Positions 8,796 through 16,352 of a stretch of DNA of 64,000 nt are shown here, piece after piece. This DNA comes from CBDCCV01 sp965215025 (GTDB taxonomy: Bacteria; Bacteroidota; Rhodothermia; Rhodothermales; Salinibacteraceae). The position numbers and the translations under genes are program-made. Positions within the stretch are counted from its first letter, which is position 1. Each line of letters starts with the position of its first letter. The notes below the pieces were generated by a model. That model was given only the letters and a program-made list of their open reading frames with translations. It was not told the DNA's origin and made no database searches. Location of the stretch: contig CBDCCV010000002.1 of the NCBI GenBank assembly GCA_965215025.1, positions 1,178,001-1,242,000 of the forward strand, written 5' to 3'.

Positions 8796-8865
8796 GGCCT
8801 CGCCTCGGCGCTGGCAACACGAATAAGTTTGGCTGGTTCAACGGCTATAACCGAACCGGACGCCC

Positions 8866-9079
8866 ATGCAAGCTCACCGTTCCAGTACCACCGTCTCCGG
8901 CGACGGCAGCGTGACCGTTCACGGCCTCCCCCGAGGGTGAGGAGGTGGAGGTCATCGTGCTCCCCCGCCAACACCGCGCCGAGGATGAGCCCAACCGGAT
9001 GCCGCTGCACGGTAGCGTTCGCCAATATGAGCGTCCGTTCGAACCCGCTGCCAGCGCCGACGAGTGGGACGCCGCGTGA
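8866..9079 (+). pseudogene. VapB/AbrB-like antitoxin gene with +1 frameshift
   Basis: From ATG 8866 the frame encodes 'TTVSGDGSVTVHGLP' and then hits a stop. If one C is dropped from the CCCCC run at about 8926-8930, the protein continues 'EGEEVEVIVLP...SADEWDAA' to the TGA at 9077-9079, overlapping the toxin start as GTGA. The joined product (about 70 residues) looks like a swapped-hairpin AbrB-type antitoxin. This is either a real inactivation or a homopolymer sequencing error. Confidence 0.65.
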
Positions 9080-9468
9080 TCGTGCTCGACACGCATATCT
9101 GGGTCTGGTGGGTAAGCGAGCCGGATCGGCTCACGGAGACGCAACGCCACGAGATCGAAGCTGCCGAGCAGAGCGATAGGGGCGTAAGCGCGATCTCGTG
9201 CTGGGAAGTAGCGAAGCTGGTCGAACTGAGCCGACTCACACTCAACCGCTCGGTGATAGACTGGCTGCGGGCGGCGCTGACGTACCCCAGCGTTCGCCTG
9301 CTCGAGCTGACGCCTGAGGTAGCAGCGGCTTCGACACAGCTTCCGGGTACGTTCCACCGTGACCCCGCCGACCAGATCATCGTGGCGACGGCCCGGCTCC
9401 ACGGAGGCCGCCTCATCACGTCGGATCGGAAGATCCTCGACTACGAGCACGTCGAGACGGTTGCCTGA
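9076..9468 (+). CDS. VapC-type PIN-domain toxin (cassette gene)
   Basis: A 130-residue PIN toxin, predicted ribonuclease. It has 'MIVLDTHIWVWWVSEPDRL' at the N-terminus, Glu in 'SAISCWEVAKLVE', 'HRDPADQIIVATA' and 'LITSDRKIL', the conserved acidic quartet of VapC. Start GTG at 9076 is chosen because it overlaps the antitoxin stop (GTGA); GTG 9064 is in frame. The toxin frame is intact while the antitoxin frame is broken. It is followed by an attC. Confidence 0.87.
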   Translation: MIVLDTHIWVWWVSEPDRLTETQRHEIEAAEQSDRGVSAISCWEVAKLVELSRLTLNRSVIDWLRAALTYPSVRLLELTPEVAAASTQLPGTFHRDPADQIIVATARLHGGRLITSDRKILDYEHVETVA

Positions 9469-9478
9469 CCTGTCGGCC

Positions 9479-9603
9479 ATATAACCCGCCGCTGCACGCC
9501 GACGAAGGGCCAGGCGGTCTTGCCTCGTCCCAGCGTCGGCGTCTACTTTTGCCTCGTTCGACCGCCGCGTCGCCCTGCGCGGGTGAGCGGCCCTCTGTTA
9601 TGC
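9479..9603 (+). other. attC site
   Basis: Inverse core ATATAAC at 9479-9485, core GTTATGC at 9597-9603, 125 bases. The left arm 'CCGCCGCTGCACGCCGACGA' is nearly identical to those at 5220, 10179 and 21075, and the right end carries 'GCGGGTGAGCGGCCCTCT'. Confidence 0.9.
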
Positions 9604-9611
9604 CGCTTGCC

Positions 9612-10184
9612 ATGCACGAGTACGATCAGATCGCCGAGTGGTATACCGCAGCACGTAACCCCGAGGTCGGCGCTCCCGATCTCGCGGCTCTCGTCCGTAT
9701 GCTCACACCCGGCGCGCGTGTCCTCGACCTCGGATGCGGGAACGGTATCCCGATTTCCCAGCTCCTCATCCGAGAAGGCTTCGACGTCGTGGGGCTGGAC
9801 AGCTCGCCGAAAATGATCGAGCGCTACCAAGCCAACTTTCCCGGCGTCGCTACTCGGTGTGAGCGTGTCCAGGAGACGCAGTTCGCCGCCGAGTCATTCG
9901 AGGCGGTCGTAGCCTGGGGCGTGCTGTTCCACTTGTCGGAGACCGAGCAGGCAGCCGTAATCCCGAAGGTCTCGGAGTGGCTAAAGCCCGGCGGGAGGTT
10001 CCTCTTCACGTCAGGGGACGCTGAGGGCATGGCGGAGAGTGAGATGAACGGAGTAGCGTTCCAGTATGTCTCGCTGGGCGCAAGCAGGTACGGTCATCTG
10101 GTCGAGCGTGCCGGGATGTATCTGGAGGGCCATCATAGTGACGCTTGGGAGAACTACGTCTACATCGCCAAAAAGGTGGCATAA
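9612..10184 (+). CDS. Class I SAM-dependent methyltransferase (cassette gene)
   Basis: A 190-residue Rossmann-fold methyltransferase. Motif I 'ARVLDLGCGNGIPIS' binds SAM, the acidic residue ending motif II is in 'DVVGLDSSPKMIE', motif IV is 'AVVAWGVLFHL' and 'LKPGGRFLFTSGD' follows. This is the Methyltransf_11/25 type; the substrate cannot be read from sequence. Start ATG 9612 is preferred, though ATG 9600 inside the attC core is in frame. The stop TAA at 10182-10184 sits in the next attC. Last gene of the left array. Confidence 0.85.
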   Translation: MHEYDQIAEWYTAARNPEVGAPDLAALVRMLTPGARVLDLGCGNGIPISQLLIREGFDVVGLDSSPKMIERYQANFPGVATRCERVQETQFAAESFEAVVAWGVLFHLSETEQAAVIPKVSEWLKPGGRFLFTSGDAEGMAESEMNGVAFQYVSLGASRYGHLVERAGMYLEGHHSDAWENYVYIAKKVA

Positions 10185-10307
10185 CTCGCCGCTGCACGCC
10201 GGCGCAGGACGCGAGCGTCCTCGGTTCGTGCAAACGCCTGCGCGTCCGTAGCTTCGTCCAACCGCCGTGCTGTTTGCCCTGCGCGAGTGAGCGGCCCTCT
10301 GTGTAAG
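10179..10307 (+). other. Terminal attC site with non-consensus core
   Basis: Inverse core GCATAAC at 10179-10185. The right arm ends 'GCGGCCCTCT' exactly as at 9479 and 21075 but is followed by GTGTAAG (10301-10307) instead of GTTRRRY. Only the first G is kept, as expected where the last cassette meets chromosomal sequence. Confidence 0.82.
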
Positions 10308-10334
10308 AGGTTTGCCGGGCGAGTTCCTGATCCA

Positions 10335-11111
10335 TCAGATCAGCGACGCGGACTGCCCGCCGTCCACGTTCAGGCACGCGCCGGTGACCAAGCTGGCGCG
10401 CTCGCTCGACAGGAAGGCCACCACGTCAGCCACCTCCTCGGCCGTGCCGAAGCGGCCGATGGGCAGGTTCTCTTCTACGAACTGCGCCATGGCCTCGGGG
10501 TCTTCCTTGACGCGGCGGTCCCAGCTTCCGCCGGGGAAGCGGATGGAGCCGGGCGCGACGCTGTTCACGCGGACGCCCTCCGGCGTCAGCTCCTGCGCCA
10601 TGATCTTGCTCATGCTGATCAGGGCCGACTTCGTGGCGTTGTAGATGGAGAGGCCCGCGCCGCCCGTCTCGCGCCCGAAGATCGAGGCCACGAAAAGGAT
10701 GCTCCCGCCGCCTTGCTGCTTCATGTGCGGAATGGCGGCGCGGCTCGTGCGGATGTGCGTCTTGAGGTTCAGGTTGAGCATGGCGTCCCAGTCCTCGTCG
10801 GAGACCTCGGTAAAGGCGCCGCGGCGGTTGCCGCCCACGTTGCCCACGAGGATCGAGGGCGGCCCGATCTCGCGCGCGGCCTCCTCGACAAAGCGCTCCG
10901 GCTCCCCTTCTTCCGTCAGGTCGAGCGGCAAGGCAAGGCACGAGACGCCGTGCGCCTTGATCTCCTCGGCGGCGTCGGAGAGCGCCTCCTGGCCGCGCGC
11001 GCAGATGGCGACCGCGCAGCCCTCGGCCGCCAGCCGCAGCGCGATGGCTTTGCCGATACCTCGGCTGGCTCCGGTGACGAGCGCGGCGCGGCCTTTGAGT
11101 CCCAAATCCAT
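10335..11111 (-). CDS. SDR-family oxidoreductase (FabG-like)
   Basis: A 258-residue short-chain dehydrogenase/reductase. The cofactor motif 'VTGASRGIGKAIAL' is at residues 13-26. The NNAG position reads 'GNVGG', and the catalytic triad is Ser in 'FVASIFGRE' with Tyr and Lys in 'YNATKSA'. The C-terminus 'GACLNVDGGQSASLI' is classic for 3-oxoacyl-ACP-reductase-like SDRs. It probably reduces a ketone or acyl substrate with NAD(P)H. It lies alone on the minus strand beside the array edge; whether it is true FabG is not decidable here. Confidence 0.88.
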   Translation of the reverse strand: MDLGLKGRAALVTGASRGIGKAIALRLAAEGCAVAICARGQEALSDAAEEIKAHGVSCLALPLDLTEEGEPERFVEEAAREIGPPSILVGNVGGNRRGAFTEVSDEDWDAMLNLNLKTHIRTSRAAIPHMKQQGGGSILFVASIFGRETGGAGLSIYNATKSALISMSKIMAQELTPEGVRVNSVAPGSIRFPGGSWDRRVKEDPEAMAQFVEENLPIGRFGTAEEVADVVAFLSSERASLVTGACLNVDGGQSASLI

Positions 11112-11446
11112 AGAAAGCGTGTGGGCTGATGGGTGACGAAGCGGTCTTTAAACAAACGGGTGCGGCCCTAGAATGAGCATCCGCCGACGAAACCGTCTGG
11201 TAACGTCTGCCGGCGCCTGGCTCTCCTATGCGGGTCCGCGAAAATTCGTCAACCCAAGACGGTTGACGAACGACGGCTGACGACGGCCTTTGCTACGAAA
11301 GCGCCGTCAATCGTCCTTCGTCCCTCGTCGGCCAGCTGATGTGCTTCCGCTGGCCTGCTTAGCAGAGGCGCGGCGGTTGCAGCCCGCCCGGCGCTGCTGC
11401 ATATTGCACGCGCTTCCCCTTCCTTTTCCGACTCGCCGTTTCCGCC
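11112..11446. other. Intergenic region with hairpin and CGTC-rich repeats
   Basis: No gene. It holds a small inverted repeat (CGTCAACC at 11249-11256 with GGTTGACG at 11262-11269) and imprecise repeats of CGTC/GACG words. Similar CGTC-word filler recurs upstream of lepB (about 22545-22575) and serA (about 53465-53500). Confidence 0.5.
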
Positions 11447-11653
11447 ATGCCATCCGCCCCCAACAACCCCGCCGAGGCGACGTTCGAGGACGCGCTGCGG
11501 CGCCTCGAAGCCCTTGTCGAAACGCTCGAAACGGATCCGCCCAGCCTCGACGCCGCCCTGGAGGCGTACGCCGAGGGCACCGACCTGGCCCGGCACTGCC
11601 TCGAACGCCTCCGCACCGCCGAGCTGCGCGTCGAGGAGCTTTCGCTTGACTGA
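11447..11653 (+). CDS. xseB: Exodeoxyribonuclease VII small subunit
   Basis: A 68-residue protein, normal for XseB. It contains the typical helical pattern 'FEDALRRLEALVETLETDPP' and 'SLDAALEAYAEGTDLARHC', then 'LRTAELRVEEL'. XseB binds XseA to form the single-strand exonuclease that degrades DNA to oligonucleotides. The large subunit XseA is not in this window, so the two genes are not adjacent here unless XseA lies elsewhere. Confidence 0.9.
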   Translation: MPSAPNNPAEATFEDALRRLEALVETLETDPPSLDAALEAYAEGTDLARHCLERLRTAELRVEELSLD

Positions 11654-11755
11654 CGCAGCGCGCGCCCGGAGGCGGCGCAGGCCGCAAACCTTCCCGGCGG
11701 TTTGCGGGTTGAACAAGCATGTCTGCACCTTTTCTCTTGTCAGTTACTGCTGCGC

Positions 11756-12271
11756 ATGGACTACGCCACCTTCTTCCCCAATCTCCCCGACGACGCGCAC
11801 CTCTGGGTCCACGTAGCCGACCGCCCGCTCGGCCCGGACGAGCAAGAACGCCTCGACGGCGTCCTCAACGGTTTCATGGCGGAGTGGACCTCGCACGGCC
11901 GCCGTGTCAGAGGCGCCTTCCGGTTCGTCGGGCGGCGCATCCTGCTCGTGGGCGCGGATCTGCCCGGCGGCGCGGTCTCCGGGTGCGGCATCGACAAGCT
12001 CGTGCGCCGGCTCGAAGAAAGCGCGGGGGCGATGGGGTTCGCGTGGGCCTCGCCGCTCTCGGTGTTCTACCGCGACGCCGAGGGCGCCGTGCAGCACGCC
12101 GCGCGCCCGGCCTTCCGCGCCCTCGCCAACAGCGGCGCCGTGACGACGGAGACGCCCGTTTTCGACCCCGGCATCACCACCGTGGGCGCCTTGCGGGCGG
12201 GCGACTTTGAGAAACCGGCCGGCGGGGCCTGGCACGCGCGCGCCTTCCCGCTGCCGACTCCCGCCGCGTAG
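11756..12271 (+). CDS. Conserved Bacteroidota protein of unknown function
   Basis: A 171-residue cytosolic protein. 'DAHLWVHVADRPLGPDEQE', 'MAEWTSHGRRVRGAF' and 'SGCGIDKLVRRLEE' match a conserved Bacteroidota family sometimes mislabelled ABC transporter ATPase; it has no Walker motifs. The conserved SGCxID suggests a functional site, but the role is unknown. Start ATG 11756 gives MDYATFFPNLP, in line with the family. It ends 58 bases before the potassium-channel gene. Confidence 0.7.
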   Translation: MDYATFFPNLPDDAHLWVHVADRPLGPDEQERLDGVLNGFMAEWTSHGRRVRGAFRFVGRRILLVGADLPGGAVSGCGIDKLVRRLEESAGAMGFAWASPLSVFYRDAEGAVQHAARPAFRALANSGAVTTETPVFDPGITTVGALRAGDFEKPAGGAWHARAFPLPTPAA

Positions 12272-12329
12272 CCGCTCCGGCCCTCCTCCTGGCCCGCCTG
12301 CCTGCCGCAAGCTCTGGCTCTTCTCACGT

Positions 12330-13397
12330 ATGGGTCTCATCAACTGGTTCAGACGCCACGTCGGCATACGGCGGTGGATTCTGTCGCAGCTGGCGCGGGC
12401 CGGCTCGGCGCGGCGCGAGATCATCGTAGCCATGGCGTTCCTCATGCTGCTGATGATCGTAGGCACGCTCGGCTACATGCTTCTGGAGGGGTGGTCTTGG
12501 GGCCAGGGGTTCTACATGACGTTCATCACGCTCACGACCATCGGCTTTACCGAGGTGGAGCCGCTCTCGTCCGTGGGGCGCTTTTTCACTATCTTCATTG
12601 CGACGTTCGGCATCGGGGCGGCGGGGTTTATTGCTACGCGGGCGGCACAGCTTATCATCACGAACCAGCACTTGCGCGAGCGGCGCATCCAGCGCATGAT
12701 CGAGCGGATGAACGACCACTTCATCGTATGCGGCTACGGGCGCACGGGCCGGCGCATCGTCCAGGACCTGGAAAAGGCCGACCGCTCGTTCGTCATCATC
12801 GAGAGCGACGAGGAGAAAGTAGAGGAGTTGAGCCAAGGCCAGCTCCCGTACGTGTCCGGCGATGCGCGTGAGGAGGACGTGCTCAAGGCGGCCGGGCTGG
12901 ACCGCGCGCGCGGCGTCATCCTCACGCTCCCGGACGACAGCGCCAACGTGTTCGTCACCCTGACCGTGCGCGAGATCAACCCCAACGTCTTCATCGTGGC
13001 GCGCACGGACACGCACCGCAACCAGAGCAAGCTCAAAACCGCCGGCGCCAACAAGGTCGTGGCGCCCATCGAGATCGGGGCCGACCGCATGGCGCAGGTG
13101 ATCATCCGCCCGCACGTGGACCGCTTCATGGAGCAGGTGCTGCACACCGGCGCGCTGGGCTTGCAGATGGACGAGGTGCGCGTGGCCGAGGGCGCGCCGC
13201 TGGCCGGGCGCTCCTTGGCGGAGAGCAACTTCCGGCAGCAGTTTGACGCCGTGGTCATCGCGCTGATAGACCCGCGCAACGACGAGGTGCAGTTCAACCC
13301 CGGCGCCCACGCGCGCATCCAGGCAGGCAACGTCTTGGTCGTACTTGGCGATCAGACCATGATCAAGCGCCTGCGCGAAGAGGGCTGCACGGCCTGA
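12330..13397 (+). CDS. Potassium channel with TrkA-N and TrkA-C domains
   Basis: A 355-residue ion-channel subunit. Two membrane helices (about 31-50 and 80-105) bracket a pore loop with the filter-like 'TLTTIGFTE'. Then comes the RCK/TrkA-N domain with the nucleotide-binding 'FIVCGYGRTGRRIV' and 'SFVIIESDEEKV', and a TrkA-C domain from about residue 265. It is predicted to form a ligand-gated K+ channel tetramer in the inner membrane. Start ATG 12330 fits directly before the first helix. Confidence 0.9.
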   Translation: MGLINWFRRHVGIRRWILSQLARAGSARREIIVAMAFLMLLMIVGTLGYMLLEGWSWGQGFYMTFITLTTIGFTEVEPLSSVGRFFTIFIATFGIGAAGFIATRAAQLIITNQHLRERRIQRMIERMNDHFIVCGYGRTGRRIVQDLEKADRSFVIIESDEEKVEELSQGQLPYVSGDAREEDVLKAAGLDRARGVILTLPDDSANVFVTLTVREINPNVFIVARTDTHRNQSKLKTAGANKVVAPIEIGADRMAQVIIRPHVDRFMEQVLHTGALGLQMDEVRVAEGAPLAGRSLAESNFRQQFDAVVIALIDPRNDEVQFNPGAHARIQAGNVLVVLGDQTMIKRLREEGCTA

Positions 13398-13551
13398 ACA
13401 CTGCGGGGGCGCCCGCAGCGCAGCCTGGCGCGCGCTCAGTGTAGCCAAAAACGCACACCCGGCGGATGCAGAAGTCCCACGGCGCCGCGCCAACGCCTCC
13501 TTACGTTGCTTGTGGTTCTCGTTTCCACAAGAAGCCCCCGTGAGGACGATC

Positions 13552-13971
13552 ATGCCTGCACTCAGCCGCCCGCGTTTTGCGTCTCCCCACTCCGCCGCAG
13601 CCCTCGCGCTCCTCGTCGGCCTAGCCGTGGCTCTAACGGGCTGCGCCGGAAGCGGCGCGAGCGGAAAAGACCGCATGAGCATCGACGAGTTCACCCGCCG
13701 GCTCGAGGCCGAAGGGCTTTCGGTTAAACGCCAGCCCACGGCGCCGGACCGCTTCCCCTCGGCCTCGAGCGCCGAGTTCCGCGTGAGCAGCGACCTCGTC
13801 GAGGTGTACGAGCTGCCCCCCGGCTTCTCAGCCAAGCTGAACCCGGACGAGCTGGACCCGCCGCCCTCCAAGCGCCTGGTGTACTACCAGCGCGGCAACC
13901 TGATCGTGGTGCAACGCGGCGGCTTCAGCATGGTAAAAGACGCCTTGATGAACGCGCTTGCGGATCGCTAA
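13552..13971 (+). CDS. Predicted lipoprotein
   Basis: A 139-residue protein with a type II signal peptide: hydrophobic 'ALALLVGLAVALTGC' with the lipobox LTGC (Cys30 probable lipidation site). The mature part contains 'MSIDEFTRRLEAEGLSVKR' and ends with 'MVKDALMNALADR'. No catalytic motif is seen and I do not know the family. It sits 112 bases upstream of the L,D-transpeptidase on the same strand, so an envelope role is plausible. Confidence 0.75.
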   Translation: MPALSRPRFASPHSAAALALLVGLAVALTGCAGSGASGKDRMSIDEFTRRLEAEGLSVKRQPTAPDRFPSASSAEFRVSSDLVEVYELPPGFSAKLNPDELDPPPSKRLVYYQRGNLIVVQRGGFSMVKDALMNALADR

Positions 13972-14083
13972 CCCGGCCCTGCCTTTTCGGCCTGACTGCG
14001 CTTTTCCGGCACGTCTGTTGCGCGTTCGCGCTGAGCAGCGTTTCTTTAGACTTGCCTCACGCCCAAGAAAAGCGAGCCCCCGC

Positions 14084-15061
14084 ATGAACCGCGTTTCCGA
14101 TGGGACGGCCCTCGGCCGCCTCGCCCTCTTGATCGTAGTGCTCGGGATGCTTCTGCCCGGCGCCGCGCTCGGCCAGAGCTACATCAACCAGACGGCGCTC
14201 GAAGGCCTCCTCTCGCGCCGCGCCGAGAGCCTCGACGCCCTCCCCGAGGTGTACTACGACTACTACACCTTCTACCATCCGAGCGAGAACTCTGTCCTGG
14301 CGCGCAACCAGTTCTACAAGGAGATCGGCCAGGGCGATACGCACACGGGCCGCGAGCGCGCCAAGCTCGTCGAGCTGATCAATCGCCAGCTCTTGGAGAA
14401 CCTCGACCTGGGCGACACGCTCGTCGTCCCTACCGAGTTCGAGCTGGACTTCCGCGCGTACTCGCCCTTTCCGCGCTACTACCCCGGCGCGCGCGACATC
14501 GACAAGCTCTTCATCATCCACAAGCAGGTGCAGGCCTGGGCGGCGTACGAGTACGGGCAGCTCGCGCGCTGGGGCATCGTGAACACGGGGGCGAAGGAGA
14601 GTCCCACGCCCACGGGCCGATACAACTTCAACTGGAAGGAGGAGTACCGCGTCTCGACGCTCAGCCCGCCGGACGAGGACTGGGAGATGTACTGGGTGTT
14701 CAACTTCCACCACGCGCGCGGCATCCACATCCACCAGTACGTCATGCCCACGGGCGGCCCCACGAGCCACGGCTGCGTCCGCCTCGTAGACGCCGACGCG
14801 CGATGGATCTACGACTGGGCCGACCACTGGGAGACGACCGCGGGGCACATCGGCCCGTCCTCGGCGGCGGGGCGCATCCAAAAGCAGGGGTCGATGGTGC
14901 TGGTCCTGGGCGAGGACCCGCCCGGCAAGCCACAGCCGTTCGAGCTGAAGAAGCGCTACCCCGTCCTGCGCCGCCTCGACCTCCCGGCGGACCCGTACGC
15001 CGTCCCCGCCGGCACGCCGCAGCAGGAGCGCTTCGACCGCCTGCGCGCCTCCGCGCGCTGA
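14084..15061 (+). CDS. L,D-transpeptidase (YkuD family)
   Basis: A 325-residue exported enzyme. A signal peptide ('LALLIVVLGMLLPGAALGQ') is followed by a catalytic region with His in 'RGIHIHQYV' and the active-site motif 'SHGCVRLVDADA', containing the catalytic Cys. YkuD enzymes make 3-3 cross-links in peptidoglycan or attach proteins to it, acting in the periplasm. 'PTPTGRYNF' before the active site is also typical. It ends 37 bases from the convergent integrase gene, so it marks the edge of the integron platform. Confidence 0.88.
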   Translation: MNRVSDGTALGRLALLIVVLGMLLPGAALGQSYINQTALEGLLSRRAESLDALPEVYYDYYTFYHPSENSVLARNQFYKEIGQGDTHTGRERAKLVELINRQLLENLDLGDTLVVPTEFELDFRAYSPFPRYYPGARDIDKLFIIHKQVQAWAAYEYGQLARWGIVNTGAKESPTPTGRYNFNWKEEYRVSTLSPPDEDWEMYWVFNFHHARGIHIHQYVMPTGGPTSHGCVRLVDADARWIYDWADHWETTAGHIGPSSAAGRIQKQGSMVLVLGEDPPGKPQPFELKKRYPVLRRLDLPADPYAVPAGTPQQERFDRLRASAR

Positions 15062-15098
15062 GCGCTTGCGGCCTCCTCCTGCGGCTTCCCGGAAAGGC

Positions 15099-16124
15099 TT
15101 ACAGCCTTTCCAACGGGCTTTGCGCACCGGCACTGCACCCGGCTAGGCGGGTGTAGATCATGGTGGTATCCAGGCTCTTGCGGCCAAGGAGGCGCTGCAC
15201 GGTGCGCACGTCGTAGCCGTCTTCGAGCAGATGCGTGGCAAAGCTGTGGCGCAACGTGTGGCAGCTCGCCTTTTTCGCAAGGCCTGAGGCCTGGACCGCC
15301 CGGCGCACGCGCCGCTGAATGTGGGAACGCGAGAGGTGGTGGCGGCGCCGCTTCCCGCCGCGGGGGTCTTCTGAAAGCCGCTTCGAGGAGAAAACCCAAT
15401 GCCAGGCCCATTCCCTGGCGGCGTTTGGATATTTGCGCCGGAGGGCCAAGGGCAGATGCACGCCGCCCACCCCGGCCTCGAGATCCTCGGCGTGCCAGGC
15501 CTCGGCCTTCCGGAGCTGCCGGCGCATCCCGGCGTGCAGCGAAGGCGGGAGCATCGTCACGCGGTCCTTCTTGCCTTTGCCCTGGCGCACGAGGAGGCGC
15601 GCGCGTTCAAAATCGAGGTCCTTGACGCGCAGCCGCAACGCTTCAGAAAGGCGCAGCCCCGATCCGTAGAGCAGCGAGGCAACGAGCCTGGGCGTGCCGC
15701 TCATCACGCTCAACAGGGCGCGCACCTCGCTCCGCGTCAGCACCGCCGGCAGGCGCTTGGGCGTCTTGCCGCGCTCGAAGCGGCCAATCTCACTGAGGTC
15801 TTGGCCGAGCACCTGGCCGTAGAGAAAACCGAGGGCGTTGAGGGCCTGGCTTTGCGTGCCGGTGGCCACTTCGCGTTCGGTGGCCAGGTAGGAAAGAAAG
15901 CGCCGCACATCAGGCGCGCCGAGAGTGCGCGGGTGGCGAAGCGCCCCCTTTTGGCGGGCGCAGAAGCGCACGTAACGCAGGACCCAGCGCCAGTAGGTGC
16001 GCTCAGTGGAAAGCGCGTAGCCTTTGCGACGGCAGGCCGCCTGAAGCTGGTCTTTGAGCTTTGGCTCATCCTGCTCGGAGGCGCATGGCAAGGACCGGAA
16101 CGGTTCCGGCGAGGCATCTTGCAT
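15099..16124 (-). CDS. intI: Integron integrase (IntI)
   Basis: A tyrosine recombinase of about 341 residues; ATG 16124 is preferred over the longer frame to 16223. The IntI-specific insertion is present: 'LPLALRRKYPNAAREWAWHWVF' region near 205-230, and the family ending 'AGAQSPLERL'. Catalytic residues seen: Arg in 'GSGLRLSEALRL', His and Arg in 'HTLRHSFATHLL', and Tyr in 'TTMIYTR'. The His normally found in 'LLGH' is Arg here (LLGRKS). It would recombine attI with attC. It is divergent from the cassettes at 16324 onward. Confidence 0.93.
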   Translation of the reverse strand: MQDASPEPFRSLPCASEQDEPKLKDQLQAACRRKGYALSTERTYWRWVLRYVRFCARQKGALRHPRTLGAPDVRRFLSYLATEREVATGTQSQALNALGFLYGQVLGQDLSEIGRFERGKTPKRLPAVLTRSEVRALLSVMSGTPRLVASLLYGSGLRLSEALRLRVKDLDFERARLLVRQGKGKKDRVTMLPPSLHAGMRRQLRKAEAWHAEDLEAGVGGVHLPLALRRKYPNAAREWAWHWVFSSKRLSEDPRGGKRRRHHLSRSHIQRRVRRAVQASGLAKKASCHTLRHSFATHLLEDGYDVRTVQRLLGRKSLDTTMIYTRLAGCSAGAQSPLERL

Positions 16125-16330
16125 CTCTACGGAGCGGCGGTTAGCTTTCGGAGACAGGCTTTTGCGTAATATACAGGTTGCAAACGTGCCAGGCGACAGT
16201 CGGTAGAGAAAGGCGGACAGCATCCGCTCTTGCTCTCGCCAATATCACAGCAACGCGCTGAAAACGCTAGGCTTGCCACGTAATACGCTTCGGTCATACG
16301 CAGACGATTTCCGTAGAATACCTGTTATAT
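16125..16330 (+). other. Probable attI site and intI/cassette promoter region
   Basis: The stretch between intI and the first cassette ends in the core GTTATAT at 16324-16330. As in other integrons, the attachment site is expected just upstream of this core and the cassette promoter nearby, but I cannot pin either from sequence. The position beside intI and the start of the array are the evidence. Confidence 0.65.
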
Positions 16331-16352
16331 GGCCTGAGTTAAACTCAAAAGT

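Larger units (their letters stand above)
3311..10307 (+). mobile_element. Integron cassette array lacking an adjacent integrase (CALIN)
   Basis: Between chromosomal genes lies a run of plus-strand ORFs separated by attC sites at 5220-5342, 6707-6836, 7548-7674, about 8671-8795, 9479-9603 and 10179-10307. Each begins with a TAAC-type inverse core and most end with a GTTA-type core. The left edge is uncertain: GTTAAGC at 3311-3317 fits the core consensus GTTRRRY, and GTTATGT at 3355-3361 is an alternative. The last attC ends GTGTAAG, not GTTRRRY, marking the junction with chromosome. The nearest integrase is at 15099-16124. Confidence 0.85.

Noticed and set aside
12324..13871. Long minus-strand frame (515 codons) opposite the K+ channel and lipoprotein genes
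   Set aside because: It is antisense to two well-supported genes, has no recognisable domain and is rich in Arg/Ala/His as expected from GC-rich shadow frames.
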